DNA of 49,529 nt from a virus. Under the pieces are notes generated by a model that had not been told where the DNA came from, ran no database searches, and saw nothing but the letters and a program-made list of their open reading frames with translations. This document shows positions 7,637-15,069 of the stretch, in pieces (position 1 is the first letter of the stretch; every line of letters starts with the position of its first letter). The stretch covers positions 1-49,529 of IMG/VR virus record IMGVR_UViG_3300021085_001566; one strand, 5' to 3'. Position numbers and translations under genes: made by a program.

Positions 7637-7892
7637 GGGGCGCATGACCCGACTTCGAATCTCTCTAGGAGTCCCACAGCACTGTTTTGCGTTAGCCTGT
7701 GAGCGCCACTAAGGCGTTTCATAGTCCCCTACACACGCAATCGCTTAGAGAGCAGCTCAGGGGTTCAGAGAGTCACAGAATGTACTTCTCCTATCGCCAT
7801 TTAAGGCGCTCTGAGAGCCCTACAGCTATTGCGTTGTAGAGCAGCGGGCTTCTCATCCCGCTATGCATGTTCGGACATGACCCTCTGAGACT
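7637..7892 (-). ncRNA. structured non-coding region with a duplicated module (candidate RNA)
   Basis: No convincing ORF spans 7558-7965. The stretch is visibly richer in G+C than its neighbours and packed with potential hairpins: AGCGGG/CCCGCT (7843-7862), CATGT/ACATG (7866-7879), CTACA/TGTAG (7820-7839), CGCC/GGCG (7795-7808 and 7704-7716), CACAG/CTGTG (7675-7700). Read on the minus strand, two modules about 90 nt apart share the order GCTGCTCT, TGTAGGG, then a CGCCTTA..TGGCG hairpin. The strand is inferred from the neighbouring genes. No Rfam family is recognised; one part (7838-7862) looks vaguely tRNA-like but does not fold as a tRNA. Confidence 0.5.
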
Positions 7893-7965
7893 TCACATAG
7901 GTACATAATAAAAGAATAACTCTCAGATTAACTTCTTTTTTCCCTGTTACACAGTAATTATACCA

Positions 7966-8196
7966 TTAATGGAAGGTCTTTGCAACCCCATTTATGACTA
8001 TTTGTTCAATTTCTATCTGACCGATGACTTCGATACCGAGACGTGCTTTGACCATGTCCATGGCTTTCTCCCACGACTCATTAATCTCAACCTTCGCACA
8101 TGCAAGAAGCATCTCCTGTTTGGTTAGATTAATCTCCACTCCCATACCTGTTGCGATGTGAGTACCGATGAGTCCGTGACCATTTTTCTTTATCAT
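7966..8196 (-). CDS. hypothetical protein, 76 aa
   Basis: The start is placed at 8196 (MIKKNGHGLIGTH) because GGAG lies 7 nt upstream and the ATG overlaps the stop of a small upstream ORF (ATGA). It has an amphipathic helical middle (ESWEKAMDMVKARLGIEVIG) and a beta-like C-terminus. No family recognised. It is transcribed from the strong promoter at 8298-8327, so probably expressed early. Confidence 0.6.
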   Translation of the reverse strand: MIKKNGHGLIGTHIATGMGVEINLTKQEMLLACAKVEINESWEKAMDMVKARLGIEVIGQIEIEQIVINGVAKTFH

Positions 8197-8291
8197 AACA
8201 CTTCTCCTAGGATTATCATCACTGCAAGACACAGTAGGGGTTGAAGGAAGTCCGCATCGAGCAGACCGTTAGTTCTTAGTTTCTTTATCAT
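8193..8291 (-). CDS. small leaderless ORF, 32 aa, hydrophobic C-terminus
   Basis: ATG at 8291 lies exactly 6 nt after the -10 box of a near-consensus promoter and has no Shine-Dalgarno, so the mRNA would start at the ATG. The peptide starts MIKKLRTNGLL and ends with a short hydrophobic stretch (PLLCLAVMIILGEVL). Its last codons contain the Shine-Dalgarno of the next gene and the stop overlaps that gene's start (ATGA), as for a leader peptide that couples translation. Coding is inferred from this arrangement only. Confidence 0.45.
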   Translation of the reverse strand: MIKKLRTNGLLDADFLQPLLCLAVMIILGEVL

Positions 8292-8297
8292 GTAGCC

Positions 8298-8327
8298 ATT
8301 ATACAAAAAAGTGATGGCCATTGTCAA
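8298..8327 (-). promoter_or_regulatory. strong early promoter TTGACA-N18-TATAAT
   Basis: Minus strand TTGACA (8322-8327), 18-bp spacer beginning ATGGCCAT, TATAAT (8298-8303). Perfect hexamers. One of three promoters in the window that share TTGACAATGGCCA. Confidence 0.85.
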
Positions 8328-8372
8328 GTTTTATGGCGCCTCTGAGACGCCTTGCCCATAAGGGTTTCCCGA

Positions 8373-8567
8373 CTATTGCCCTAACTCACACATAAAGAAG
8401 GGAACAAAGGCGTGTTGAGGGTCTTTGAAACCACCCATACCAATCTCATCAAACCCATAGAGGACAATACCGTCTTCGATAGGGTCACTGCCCTTCTCGA
8501 ATTCAACCATTTCATGTAGGTTAGGTATAGAACCTTGGTAGTCATTGATGTCTATGTACTTAATCAT
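8373..8567 (-). CDS. hypothetical protein, 64 aa
   Basis: Short acidic protein starting MIKYIDINDYQGS, with a well-placed Shine-Dalgarno (GGGAGATAC). It follows its own promoter at 8595-8624 with a leader of about 20 nt. No domain recognised; the ordered mix of Asp/Glu and aromatic residues suggests a small folded early protein, such as an inhibitor of a host factor, but nothing proves that. Confidence 0.6.
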   Translation of the reverse strand: MIKYIDINDYQGSIPNLHEMVEFEKGSDPIEDGIVLYGFDEIGMGGFKDPQHAFVPFFMCELGQ

Positions 8568-8594
8568 GTATGTATCTCCCTAGTTGATGAATAC

Positions 8595-8624
8595 AGTATA
8601 TAAGAAAGTGAGGGGCATTGTCAA
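8595..8624 (-). promoter_or_regulatory. early promoter TTGACA-N18-TATACT
   Basis: TTGACA (8619-8624), 18-bp spacer starting ATGCCCC, TATACT (8595-8600), on the minus strand ahead of the 64-aa gene. Confidence 0.8.
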
Positions 8625-8874
8625 CCCCTATCGCCTTGCCTTATCACGTTTCTGAGGTGCTGTCAACATGCTCTCATGCTTGACTCTCCGCTAAAAATAG
8701 GTTTTGTATCCCCGAACAGCACCACCAAAACCCACTTTATTCCACATTCTCCCATCCATCTCAAATACGAATATAATTACACACTACTGCACACTACTAC
8801 ACACATTATATTCATCCTCCCATTTCGCTCTCAGACATTATATTCGAAACCCCCTATACAAAGGCATCTCAGCG
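8625..8874. other. gene-free stretch between divergent genes
   Basis: I see no gene I can support here. The plus strand is C/A/T-rich with repeated CACACTACT units near 8780-8810. A weak plus-strand promoter candidate, TTGACT (8680-8685) with a poor -10, could start transcription toward the plus-strand gene. Short plus-strand frames in this stretch have low-complexity translations and no Shine-Dalgarno. Confidence 0.5.
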
Positions 8875-8883
8875 TGTTATACT
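8875..8883 (+). promoter_or_regulatory. extended -10 promoter TGT-TATACT
   Basis: Plus-strand TG-N-TATACT (8875-8883) with no clear -35, 5 nt before the ATG of the only plus-strand gene. This predicts a leaderless or nearly leaderless message; AAGG in the gap could alternatively be a weak Shine-Dalgarno for a longer transcript. Confidence 0.5.
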
Positions 8884-8888
8884 AAGGT

Positions 8889-9119
8889 ATGAACAAAGAA
8901 ACTCGAAGATATCACAAAGAAACCTTTACTACAGTCTTTACTGGACTGCTCATTAACTATCCTCTGAATCTAATCGGATTGTTTATCTGTATTGATGTTA
9001 TAGGGATGACTTCTGCGTTTACTATCGGTACTACCATTACTGCGTTCATGACAATAGTAGCGTATATGCGAGTCTTTACGATTAGACGTTACTTCGGGAA
9101 ACGTCAACAAACCTCTTAG
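8889..9119 (+). CDS. small two-helix membrane protein (DUF7220-like)
   Basis: 76 residues and the only supported gene on the plus strand. It has a basic N-terminus (MNKETRRYHKE), two hydrophobic helices (VFTGLLINYPLNLIGLFICI and TTITAFMTIVAYMRVF), and a basic end (IRRYFGKRQQ). The N-terminal TRR pattern and the ...RRYF ending resemble a small membrane family (DUF7220, from memory) widespread in marine phages. Its 3' end overlaps the convergent oxygenase gene by 38 nt, so the two messages are antisense to each other there. Function unknown. Confidence 0.75.
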   Translation: MNKETRRYHKETFTTVFTGLLINYPLNLIGLFICIDVIGMTSAFTIGTTITAFMTIVAYMRVFTIRRYFGKRQQTS

Positions 9120-9756
9120 TGTTACTGAATCCTTTCTCTATCGTATCCCATCCTTTGGTGTAATCTCTGAAATAGATATCCATGGCCAGCGAGTAGCGTG
9201 GTGTACGGTATACGTTCGTCTTGACTTCGTGTCTGTGGTATGCACCTACTATGTGTAAGTCTCCCTTAATGTTTAACGTTTGTTTTGTATCTTCGTAATG
9301 TGTGTATGAGGGTTCTACTCCGTCTAGGAATATATTGGTTGCGACCATTGGGACGAGTTGCGTTTTGGCTCGTTCCTGTGGTGTGGTATCTTTGTGAAAG
9401 TCGGATAGGGGTTCTGTGTCTTCTTCGTGATGTTGGTGTGGAGTGATGTGTTCACCCTGTCGTAATATGTTACCCCAACATTGAAGTGTGAGATTGTTGA
9501 TATCTTTGAATAGGTCAAGACCGAGCAGTCGTTGTGGTATATTCAACGGACGGATGTCGGGATGGGTTAACCAATTATAGACTACGTGTTGTTTTGTTAG
9601 AGGTGGGTAGTTGGAATCGTTCCATTCGGGATTGGGTAGTCTGAGTACGTCTCTTTCTGAACGTTTCAATACCCTAGCAATGTGTTCGGATTCCTCTATA
9701 GAGAGGAACCCTTGCACGACATCGTGTGATGTATTAGTGTAGTTTACAGGAACCAC
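9082..9756 (-). CDS. putative Fe(II)/2OG oxygenase (HxH variant)
   Basis: 224 residues. H107-x-H109 (GEHITPHQHHEED), H174/H176 (GAYHRHEV) and R187 (RTPRYSLAMD) occupy the positions of the Fe ligands and the 2OG-binding Arg in the cupin-like fold. The HxH in place of HxD is seen in the phage TIGR02466-type group. The frame opens with GTG inside the upstream gene (13-nt overlap) and has no obvious Shine-Dalgarno, so coupling is likely. Its 3' end overlaps the plus-strand gene. Activity is inferred from motifs only. Confidence 0.7.
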   Translation of the reverse strand: MVPVNYTNTSHDVVQGFLSIEESEHIARVLKRSERDVLRLPNPEWNDSNYPPLTKQHVVYNWLTHPDIRPLNIPQRLLGLDLFKDINNLTLQCWGNILRQGEHITPHQHHEEDTEPLSDFHKDTTPQERAKTQLVPMVATNIFLDGVEPSYTHYEDTKQTLNIKGDLHIVGAYHRHEVKTNVYRTPRYSLAMDIYFRDYTKGWDTIEKGFSNTKRFVDVSRSNV

Positions 9757-10613
9757 AACAAAAGATACCAGTCATCTTTTGGATTCATTTTGTTTTCTGT
9801 ATTGTCGAGGTATAAGAATTTGACCTGTTTTGTTACATCCCTATACTCATGATTCCATTCGAGGAATGGTGCTTCTTCTTCACCACCATGTCCTGTCCAT
9901 GCATCGGGGAAGTATGGTCTTACATTGGTTTCCCACTGAGTATTTAACTCATCGGTCTTTTCTTTATTCCCTACGTAATAGGGTGAGAATGCGCCTGGTT
10001 CTGTTGGTAACAATACTCCTTTGAAGTTTGTTGATAGGAACTCTGCGAATGATGTGGATTGTGCTGCTACTGGGTCTTCTTCAAATTTACGACAAAGATG
10101 CGAACAGTCACTACCATTGAATGATACGTACCAGTCCTCATATCCTAATTCTTCTGTATTCCACCACTTGGTCACAAGTTGTAAAAACGGAAGCATCTCG
10201 TTCTTGATTTTCATACCAAGTTCCAAGTCCATATCGGGGATGAAGTCTAGTGCTTCTCTATGGTCACCAGCAGGTGGGAATCCAGCAATTACCCTAGTCT
10301 GACATAAGTCAAGTGGATGTAACATTGCATCCCATAGAACGATTTTATCATGTGGGTCGAATCCGTTCGTGGTATCCATGAATTGTAACATATTGAATCG
10401 AACATCCGTGATGGACTCATTCTCTACGTAATCGATTACTTTGATATCTTCATGTAAACCCGTAGCATCGTCCGTAAGACAATGAAGGTTGATGATTTGG
10501 TTTGGTGCAGTCATCGTAAAGATTCTCTTACGTGACATTTCGAGGTGCAATCTATTGATGTCCTCAGTTGTGCAAGAATCACCAATTTTCGAGGTGATAA
10601 TTTGAATTGCCAT
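9744..10613 (-). CDS. hypothetical protein, 289 aa
   Basis: A soluble, acidic protein with no transmembrane helix and no family I recognise. Notable features are the segment FNGSDCSHLCRKFEED around residue 165, many Trp/Asp pairs, and a C-terminus ending DWYLLLWFL. Preceded by a good Shine-Dalgarno (AGGAGAAATAC) and by a near-consensus promoter at 10683-10712, hence probably early. It directly precedes, and overlaps, the HxH oxygenase, which suggests the two work together. Confidence 0.65.
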   Translation of the reverse strand: MAIQIITSKIGDSCTTEDINRLHLEMSRKRIFTMTAPNQIINLHCLTDDATGLHEDIKVIDYVENESITDVRFNMLQFMDTTNGFDPHDKIVLWDAMLHPLDLCQTRVIAGFPPAGDHREALDFIPDMDLELGMKIKNEMLPFLQLVTKWWNTEELGYEDWYVSFNGSDCSHLCRKFEEDPVAAQSTSFAEFLSTNFKGVLLPTEPGAFSPYYVGNKEKTDELNTQWETNVRPYFPDAWTGHGGEEEAPFLEWNHEYRDVTKQVKFLYLDNTENKMNPKDDWYLLLWFL

Positions 10614-10682
10614 TATGTATTTCTCCTGTAAAAAATAATATATTTCGTTCTTTTATATAGGTAGTCCCATATTCCTTATATT

Positions 10683-10712
10683 ATTATACAATGGATATGG
10701 GACAACCGTCAA
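10683..10712 (-). promoter_or_regulatory. early promoter TTGACG-N18-TATAAT
   Basis: TTGACG (10707-10712), 18-bp spacer, TATAAT (10683-10688), minus strand. Gives a leader of roughly 60 nt for the 289-aa gene. The -35 box overlaps the 3' end of the small gene 10717-10830. Confidence 0.8.
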
Positions 10713-10716
10713 GTGG

Positions 10717-10830
10717 TTATTTGAATGAATTGTTGATAACTCTACTGAGTCTACCGCATTTCATAAAATCATTAAATTTGTCTGCTTGTGTCCTAAGATA
10801 CGAGGCAGACCATGATGCGTAATAATGCAT
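10717..10830 (-). CDS. small protein, 37 aa
   Basis: ATG at 10830 with AGGAGACG upstream. The translation starts MHYYASWSASYLRTQADKF and ends RVINNSFK. Short, basic and soluble. It is the first gene after the palindrome-bearing promoter at 10915-10963, so it is probably a regulated early gene. No family recognised. Confidence 0.55.
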   Translation of the reverse strand: MHYYASWSASYLRTQADKFNDFMKCGRLSRVINNSFK

Positions 10831-10914
10831 TTTCGTCTCCTGTTATGTTTGAAACTATCCGACATCTGCACTTCCCATATAGGTACTTAGTCTTGTGTCA
10901 TAAGTGTTTCAGTT

Positions 10915-10963
10915 ATGTTACAATATTGTAACATTATTATATAGGCGATTAGAGTTTGACCAA
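10915..10963 (-). promoter_or_regulatory. promoter with 20-bp perfect palindrome (operator candidate)
   Basis: Minus strand TTGGTC (10958-10963), 16-bp spacer, TATAAT (10936-10941). Immediately downstream, at 10915-10934, is the perfect palindrome ATGTTACAATATTGTAACAT, which covers the expected start site. That position and symmetry suit a dimeric repressor. The remaining 10831-11045 sequence holds no gene I can support. Confidence 0.6.
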
Positions 10964-11045
10964 TATCGCAATCAATAATATATTGGTTAGGAATATCTCT
11001 GCAGCTAATATGGTGTGATACCACACCCATCTCGATTGGTAGATT

Positions 11046-11246
11046 TTATTTACTGTAAAAGTTTCCTTCATTTCCTTTAACATGTTGCCTCACTAAGCAT
11101 ATACGTCCAAACTCATCCAACTGAACAGTGAGTGTTTCACCTACCACCAGTTTTGTTTGTTCCGTGGTTAACATTTCATCCTTATGTTTGTCGGTGAAAC
11201 ATATACCATTCTCATTCACTTCAAACATATAATCTACGTACAACAT
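11046..11246 (-). CDS. hypothetical protein, 66 aa
   Basis: Begins 22 nt after the tRNA-Ala 3' end, with AGGAAG as Shine-Dalgarno. The translation (MLYVDYMFEVNENGICF...) looks like a small beta-rich domain with an amphipathic centre (TKLVVGETLTVQLDEFGRICLV). Co-transcription with the tRNA is expected. No family recognised. Confidence 0.6.
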   Translation of the reverse strand: MLYVDYMFEVNENGICFTDKHKDEMLTTEQTKLVVGETLTVQLDEFGRICLVRQHVKGNEGNFYSK

Positions 11247-11268
11247 TGTACTCTTCCTATTCTAAACG

Positions 11269-11344
11269 TGGTGGAGCTAGAGGGAATCGAACCCACGACC
11301 TACTGGTTGCAAACCAGTCGCTCTCCCTACTGAGCTATAGCCCC
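11269..11344 (-). tRNA. tRNA-Ala (anticodon TGC)
   Basis: 76 nt on the minus strand. Acceptor GGGGCTA/TAGCTCC with one G-T wobble, D-stem GCTC/GAGC, anticodon stem ACTGG/CCAGT around TTTGCAA, a T-arm with one T-T mismatch, and an encoded 3' CCA. The 5' 10 nt overlap the 3' end of the PhyH-like gene. Confidence 0.95.
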
Positions 11345-11973
11345 TTGTCGAAAATCCCATTATAGAATGCATCCATCTTCATGGGTTTTTCGGTGTACAC
11401 ACATGCATATAGACCTCTTGGTTCATCTGTCATGTTTGGTGTACTCTCGTGATATGTATCACCTTTGATGGCGACAATGTCTCCAGCGTTAAACTGATAA
11501 TTCAGTTTAGTGTCTTTGACTTGAAGTCCACCGTTTCTAAAGTTCATGTCATCTAATATCCATGAACAGTTTACAGTATGTATTGCGTTATTAGCATTAC
11601 TCCCATATTGATTATCGTAATGGGGTTCAAATGAGAAATCATCATCGATTCCCTTACCCATCTTATAGACCATTTGGTCATTGAACAGATGTGGTAAATC
11701 TGTTCCTAGTAGTGTGATTGCAATCTCTCTCATAAAAGGTGCCTTGTAACATTTCTCTAGTTTCTGTTCGTACATCATAGCACATGCTATTCCGTCCCAG
11801 TGTACCTCTGGCCCATAATAACATGGTTTTCCTTTCATGTTATTGTCCAGCATCCATTGTCTGAGTGCGAGTCCTTCCTTACGTGCGAGAGACAGCAAAT
11901 CAGAGGGTATAACAGAGGGTAGATGTACCCACCCCCATTTGTTATAATGTTTGAGTTGTTCCTTTGATATCAA
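11335..11973 (-). CDS. phytanoyl-CoA dioxygenase-like 2OG oxygenase (PhyH family)
   Basis: 212 residues. Ligands H118-x-D120 (EPHYDNQYG), H175 (DTYHESTPN) and R186 (DEPRGLYACVY) are complete, and the opening YNKWGWVHLPSVIPSDLL is typical of PhyH-family proteins. The start is TTG at 11973, overlapping the previous stop (TTGA); there is no ATG before residue 41 in this frame. The family hydroxylates small molecules or lipids; phage versions have unknown substrates. Its 3' end overlaps tRNA-Ala. Confidence 0.85.
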   Translation of the reverse strand: MISKEQLKHYNKWGWVHLPSVIPSDLLSLARKEGLALRQWMLDNNMKGKPCYYGPEVHWDGIACAMMYEQKLEKCYKAPFMREIAITLLGTDLPHLFNDQMVYKMGKGIDDDFSFEPHYDNQYGSNANNAIHTVNCSWILDDMNFRNGGLQVKDTKLNYQFNAGDIVAIKGDTYHESTPNMTDEPRGLYACVYTEKPMKMDAFYNGIFDKGL

Positions 11974-12200
11974 AGTGCAACAGGTTTGGGGACGAATTCA
12001 ATCTTCTTACCGCCCCTTCCCATTCTACGGACTAACTCATTCTTTATCTTTTGTTTGAGTCTTCCTGTTGTGTTGGAATTGTTGTATTTCTCAATCAAGT
12101 CTGAAGTACTCTGATTTTTCATGTACTCGTGTTTGATGGTAGATTTACCTGTATTCCTATCTTTGATGGTTTGTGATTTGCCGAATTTAACTGGTGGCAT
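11970..12200 (-). CDS. hypothetical basic protein, 76 aa
   Basis: The start is placed at 12200 (MPPVKFGKSQ): the longer frame from 12215 merely translates its Shine-Dalgarno (GAGGAGAAAAGGA). Very Lys/Arg-rich (KDRNTGKSTIKHEYMKNQ and KQKIKNELVRRMGRGGKK), so nucleic-acid binding is plausible. Similar short basic proteins are common in marine T4-like phages. Coupled by stop-start overlap to the PhyH-like gene. Confidence 0.65.
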   Translation of the reverse strand: MPPVKFGKSQTIKDRNTGKSTIKHEYMKNQSTSDLIEKYNNSNTTGRLKQKIKNELVRRMGRGGKKIEFVPKPVAL

Positions 12201-12333
12201 TCCTTTTCTCCTCATGATATTTTAGACTGCATTCTGCACCGCAAAACACATGTCTAGTGTCCATAGTGTGATACTTTATATCCTCATGATTGATGGATAC
12301 TCCGCACACACTACATGGATACGTGTTAGTCAT
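12187..12333 (-). CDS. small zinc-ribbon protein, 48 aa
   Basis: ATG at 12333, overlapping the stop of the upstream oxygenase (ATGACTAA). Four cysteines, C7-x2-C10 (PCSVCG) and C31-x3-C35 (VFCGAECSL), with His residues, suggest one zinc site. Ends in a basic tail. It overlaps the next start at 12200. Function unknown; nucleic-acid or protein binding is typical for such ribbons. Confidence 0.65.
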   Translation of the reverse strand: MTNTYPCSVCGVSINHEDIKYHTMDTRHVFCGAECSLKYHEEKRNATS

Positions 12334-13072
12334 TTATAATGACGCTATTAAACTTCTTTCTACCCTCTTGTTCTGTAGATTCTTCCTCTAATCGAGCAAT
12401 ACGGTCTGCATTTGTCTCAGGCAGTCTATCGGAATCTTCATCCATACTGACATATCCTGTTGGCATTTCTGTTCCACCGTGTTCTGCTTCTTGTTCGGGA
12501 TTGGTGAACCATACACATAATGAGAATCTCTCACCCATGATTACAGGGTTAACACCATGGAATCTATTCACACAATTATTGAACACAATCATACTACCAG
12601 TATATGGTTTGATTTGGTGGTCATCAATTACGAAATCACCACCTCTAAAATTGTCATTCAATGGTACTACGAGTGTTGCTGTATCAGCACTATCTGCATC
12701 GTCTTGATGCATCGGCATAGCAGTATTAGCAGGGTAACCAATAATACTCATATATGTGATTTCATCTAAATCATGTGTAAGTGGTAGTAATGGTCTAATC
12801 ACTTCCTCAATCATTTCGAAGTGTGGATTGCTCTCACCGATAGAATAGATATCCCTGTTCATATGGTCAACATACTTCAGTCTATCGTTCTCTTCCTCAT
12901 TAACACATTCGACTACGTTAGGGTTCTTTTCATTTGGATGTGTGATTTCTGTGTACTCTGCAAGTTCCCACATCTTGATGAACTCCTCACATATATCGGG
13001 GTCGATAACTCCATGTCCTATGTATAGGAATGAAGAGTTTAAATTTTGTGCTTCTACAAATTCTTCTGACAT
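12326..13072 (-). CDS. Fe(II)/2OG oxygenase (prolyl 4-hydroxylase-like)
   Basis: 248 residues with the full ligand set: H122-x-D124 (MPMHQDDADSAD), H172 (NRFHGVNPV) and R182 (GERFSLCVWF). The stretch FRGGDFVIDD is the 'GG-x-F' turn of the P4Hc fold. The C-terminal 50 residues are acidic and helical, beyond the catalytic core. Substrate unknown. It stands in a run of four adjacent oxygenase genes, which suggests serial modification of one target or a family expansion. Confidence 0.88.
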   Translation of the reverse strand: MSEEFVEAQNLNSSFLYIGHGVIDPDICEEFIKMWELAEYTEITHPNEKNPNVVECVNEEENDRLKYVDHMNRDIYSIGESNPHFEMIEEVIRPLLPLTHDLDEITYMSIIGYPANTAMPMHQDDADSADTATLVVPLNDNFRGGDFVIDDHQIKPYTGSMIVFNNCVNRFHGVNPVIMGERFSLCVWFTNPEQEAEHGGTEMPTGYVSMDEDSDRLPETNADRIARLEEESTEQEGRKKFNSVIIND

Positions 13073-13088
13073 TTTCTTTACCTTTAAA

Positions 13089-13787
13089 TTATCTGTTACT
13101 ATTACGTGGTAGGAGAAATTGTACTTGACTCATTCTCCATTTATCTCCACTGTATTTAGTGTAGTCATCAATCCATGCTCCATGCAATCTATTGCCAGGG
13201 AACATGACACATCTATTGAACTTAGCAGGAATCATGTGTGCTACCTCAAATTGGTCTTCTACTGGGAATAGGAGACTGTGTCTCTCATCGTTAGTAATCC
13301 ACTCACCATTGTATATTGCAGTCCCACCACTTTCTTCTTTGTCCATATACCATAACACATTGATGGTAGATGATTCATCTGATTGAGTCAATGGCGAATC
13401 AACGTGTGGATAGTGTTGCATCTTATTATCAAAACACTCAATGGTTTGAAATATATTCCATTCGAATGCTTGTGCAGTTTCGTATCCTTTTCTCCACCAT
13501 ACATTACCACATATTTGACTGAGTCTTTCTATGTTCATCTCCCACATTCTTGTTGGATGTGAGATTGCTAATGTGTTTCTACAATCATTGTACACTTTAC
13601 CATTAAGTGTTTCTATCTCTTCACTGTATTTCCATAGAGGATAGTCCGCATTTGTCAACCAATCATAGATTGTATCGGGGTCTTCGTAAAAATCATCAAT
13701 CGTGATGACTTGGTTTTGTTTATCGTATTGAACGTTCCATTGTGGTGATGGACGAAACATCTTGTCTATTGAGAACGGTTGTCCCAT
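13089..13787 (-). CDS. 2OG-oxygenase-like protein (DUF6445-like)
   Basis: 232 residues. H128-x-D130 (QHYPHVDSP), H202 (GNRLHGAWI) and R218 (KWRMSQVQF) fit the iron and 2OG ligands, with NVLWYMDKEESGGTAIYN as the central strand pair. The DUF6445 assignment is from memory of the motif pattern. Excellent Shine-Dalgarno (AGGAGG). Overlaps the neighbouring TIGR02466-like gene by 22 nt. Confidence 0.78.
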   Translation of the reverse strand: MGQPFSIDKMFRPSPQWNVQYDKQNQVITIDDFYEDPDTIYDWLTNADYPLWKYSEEIETLNGKVYNDCRNTLAISHPTRMWEMNIERLSQICGNVWWRKGYETAQAFEWNIFQTIECFDNKMQHYPHVDSPLTQSDESSTINVLWYMDKEESGGTAIYNGEWITNDERHSLLFPVEDQFEVAHMIPAKFNRCVMFPGNRLHGAWIDDYTKYSGDKWRMSQVQFLLPRNSNR

Positions 13788-14545
13788 GGGTCTTCCTCCT
13801 TATGTACTGTGCCATAGTGAAATTGGTCACCAATTTCCTTGTCTTCCAAATTCTCTCTAGCGTGGTCTAAATTAAATGAGATAGAAATTCTCTCATAGTT
13901 ATCGGGTAATTCATTAAAATCTGTGATGGGTGGTACTGAGTGGAACATTGCTGAGGGCCACATCAAAAACTCACCACATTGTGGGTGAAACATAATTTCA
14001 GATTCATGCATCCCACTCCCAAGAATACCTGTGTTTTGTGGCATGTAATTTTTTGGTGGTTGTGGATGAGCAACTGTTTGTAACCCAAAATCCATCATTG
14101 CATTTGGTGATACAAATTTGATTGGTTGTGAGTCACTATCCGTCTTAACATAGTAAGTACCACTCACATATGAATTGACATGGTTATGCATTTCATGGTG
14201 ATGTGCTTTATTGTAGACGTTGACCCAACAGAAGAAATGTACATCATGTCTTGTCAAATGTGACACTCTACATCCGTATGTGGCATTTATATAATCAATG
14301 TAGGTGTCTTTAAGTTTGTTTGTCATGTCTATAAACCACGACTCTTTTTGCATCTCTTCACGGATATCACCATCAAAGTATGTGGTGTAATCCATTGCAG
14401 TATTCCCCTTGTGTCTTCTCTTGACCTTAGCGACTGCTCTTCTACACGATTCTGCTATCTCGTGATGATTTGCTTCCAATTCTCCATGCAACATGTAAAC
14501 TGGAAAGACTGGGAAGATTGATGCCTTTTGGGGTTGATGGGTCAC
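13766..14545 (-). CDS. putative 2OG-Fe(II) oxygenase (TIGR02466-like)
   Basis: 259 residues. The signature H-N-H-V-N-S-Y-V-S-G-T-Y-Y (residues 120-132) matches the TIGR02466 pattern of phage and marine bacterial putative oxygenases; H202 and R219 complete the site. Start is GTG overlapping the stop of the o-spanin gene (GTGA), so translation is coupled. Catalytic activity of this family has not been established as far as I know. Confidence 0.8.
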   Translation of the reverse strand: MTHQPQKASIFPVFPVYMLHGELEANHHEIAESCRRAVAKVKRRHKGNTAMDYTTYFDGDIREEMQKESWFIDMTNKLKDTYIDYINATYGCRVSHLTRHDVHFFCWVNVYNKAHHHEMHNHVNSYVSGTYYVKTDSDSQPIKFVSPNAMMDFGLQTVAHPQPPKNYMPQNTGILGSGMHESEIMFHPQCGEFLMWPSAMFHSVPPITDFNELPDNYERISISFNLDHARENLEDKEIGDQFHYGTVHKEEDPWDNRSQ

Positions 14546-15069
14546 TTAGATTGCACCTCTGCTACTACTCCCTGTGAACCATCTTTCATGGTTACATTAC
14601 GATACACTACAATCACTTCACCGAGTTGTTTGATGTATCTCTTAATCTCTTGATTGTTCTGTATCATGACTTTGTAATCACCTACTGTAGATGCAACAAA
14701 AACCACATCACCACTGTTCTGTGCTTTCATCTCATCCAAGAACCTATCTAAGTATGTGTATCCTACTGGCCAATCGGGATTCTCTCTTTCGAGTAAATCA
14801 CATGTCTTTGGTCTTTTAAGTTGTTCTACACCTTCGTCATTGAATCTCTTAGGTTCAAATGATAATGTTCTTTTACATGGATTTGTTATACGTGCTTCTG
14901 ACACTACGTACCATTTAGGAACTCCAAGTTCAAGTGGTCTTGGTAGTGTTGGTTGTATAATATCTATCTCTACAGGTTTAGATACTATTTGCACTTCCCT
15001 CTGTGGAAGTAATGAACAACTAGTCGTTAGAACTAGTAGACTCAAGATTACTAATTGCTTTTGAATCAT
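14542..15069 (-). CDS. Rz1-like outer-membrane spanin lipoprotein
   Basis: 175 residues. A signal peptide (QLVILSLLVL) ends in a lipobox-like LTTSC with C18 as the lipid attachment site, followed by a Pro-rich periplasmic segment (IIQPTLPRPLELGVPKW). It starts inside the 3' end of the i-spanin-like gene (50-nt overlap), the classic Rz/Rz1 nesting. It is longer than typical Rz1, so an extra periplasmic domain is present. Role: disrupts the outer membrane at lysis together with the Rz-like partner. Confidence 0.65.
   Translation of the reverse strand: MIQKQLVILSLLVLTTSCSLLPQREVQIVSKPVEIDIIQPTLPRPLELGVPKWYVVSEARITNPCKRTLSFEPKRFNDEGVEQLKRPKTCDLLERENPDWPVGYTYLDRFLDEMKAQNSGDVVFVASTVGDYKVMIQNNQEIKRYIKQLGEVIVVYRNVTMKDGSQGVVAEVQSK

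Noticed and set aside
7838-7880. tRNA-like string with an AGCGGG/CCCGCT stem
   Set aside because: The loop is 8 nt, no T-loop or acceptor stem pairs correctly, so it is not a tRNA gene.
8676-8892. Plus-strand ORFs in the gene-poor stretch
   Set aside because: Low-complexity His/Thr/Ile-rich translations and no Shine-Dalgarno; composition follows a repeated CACACTACT pattern.
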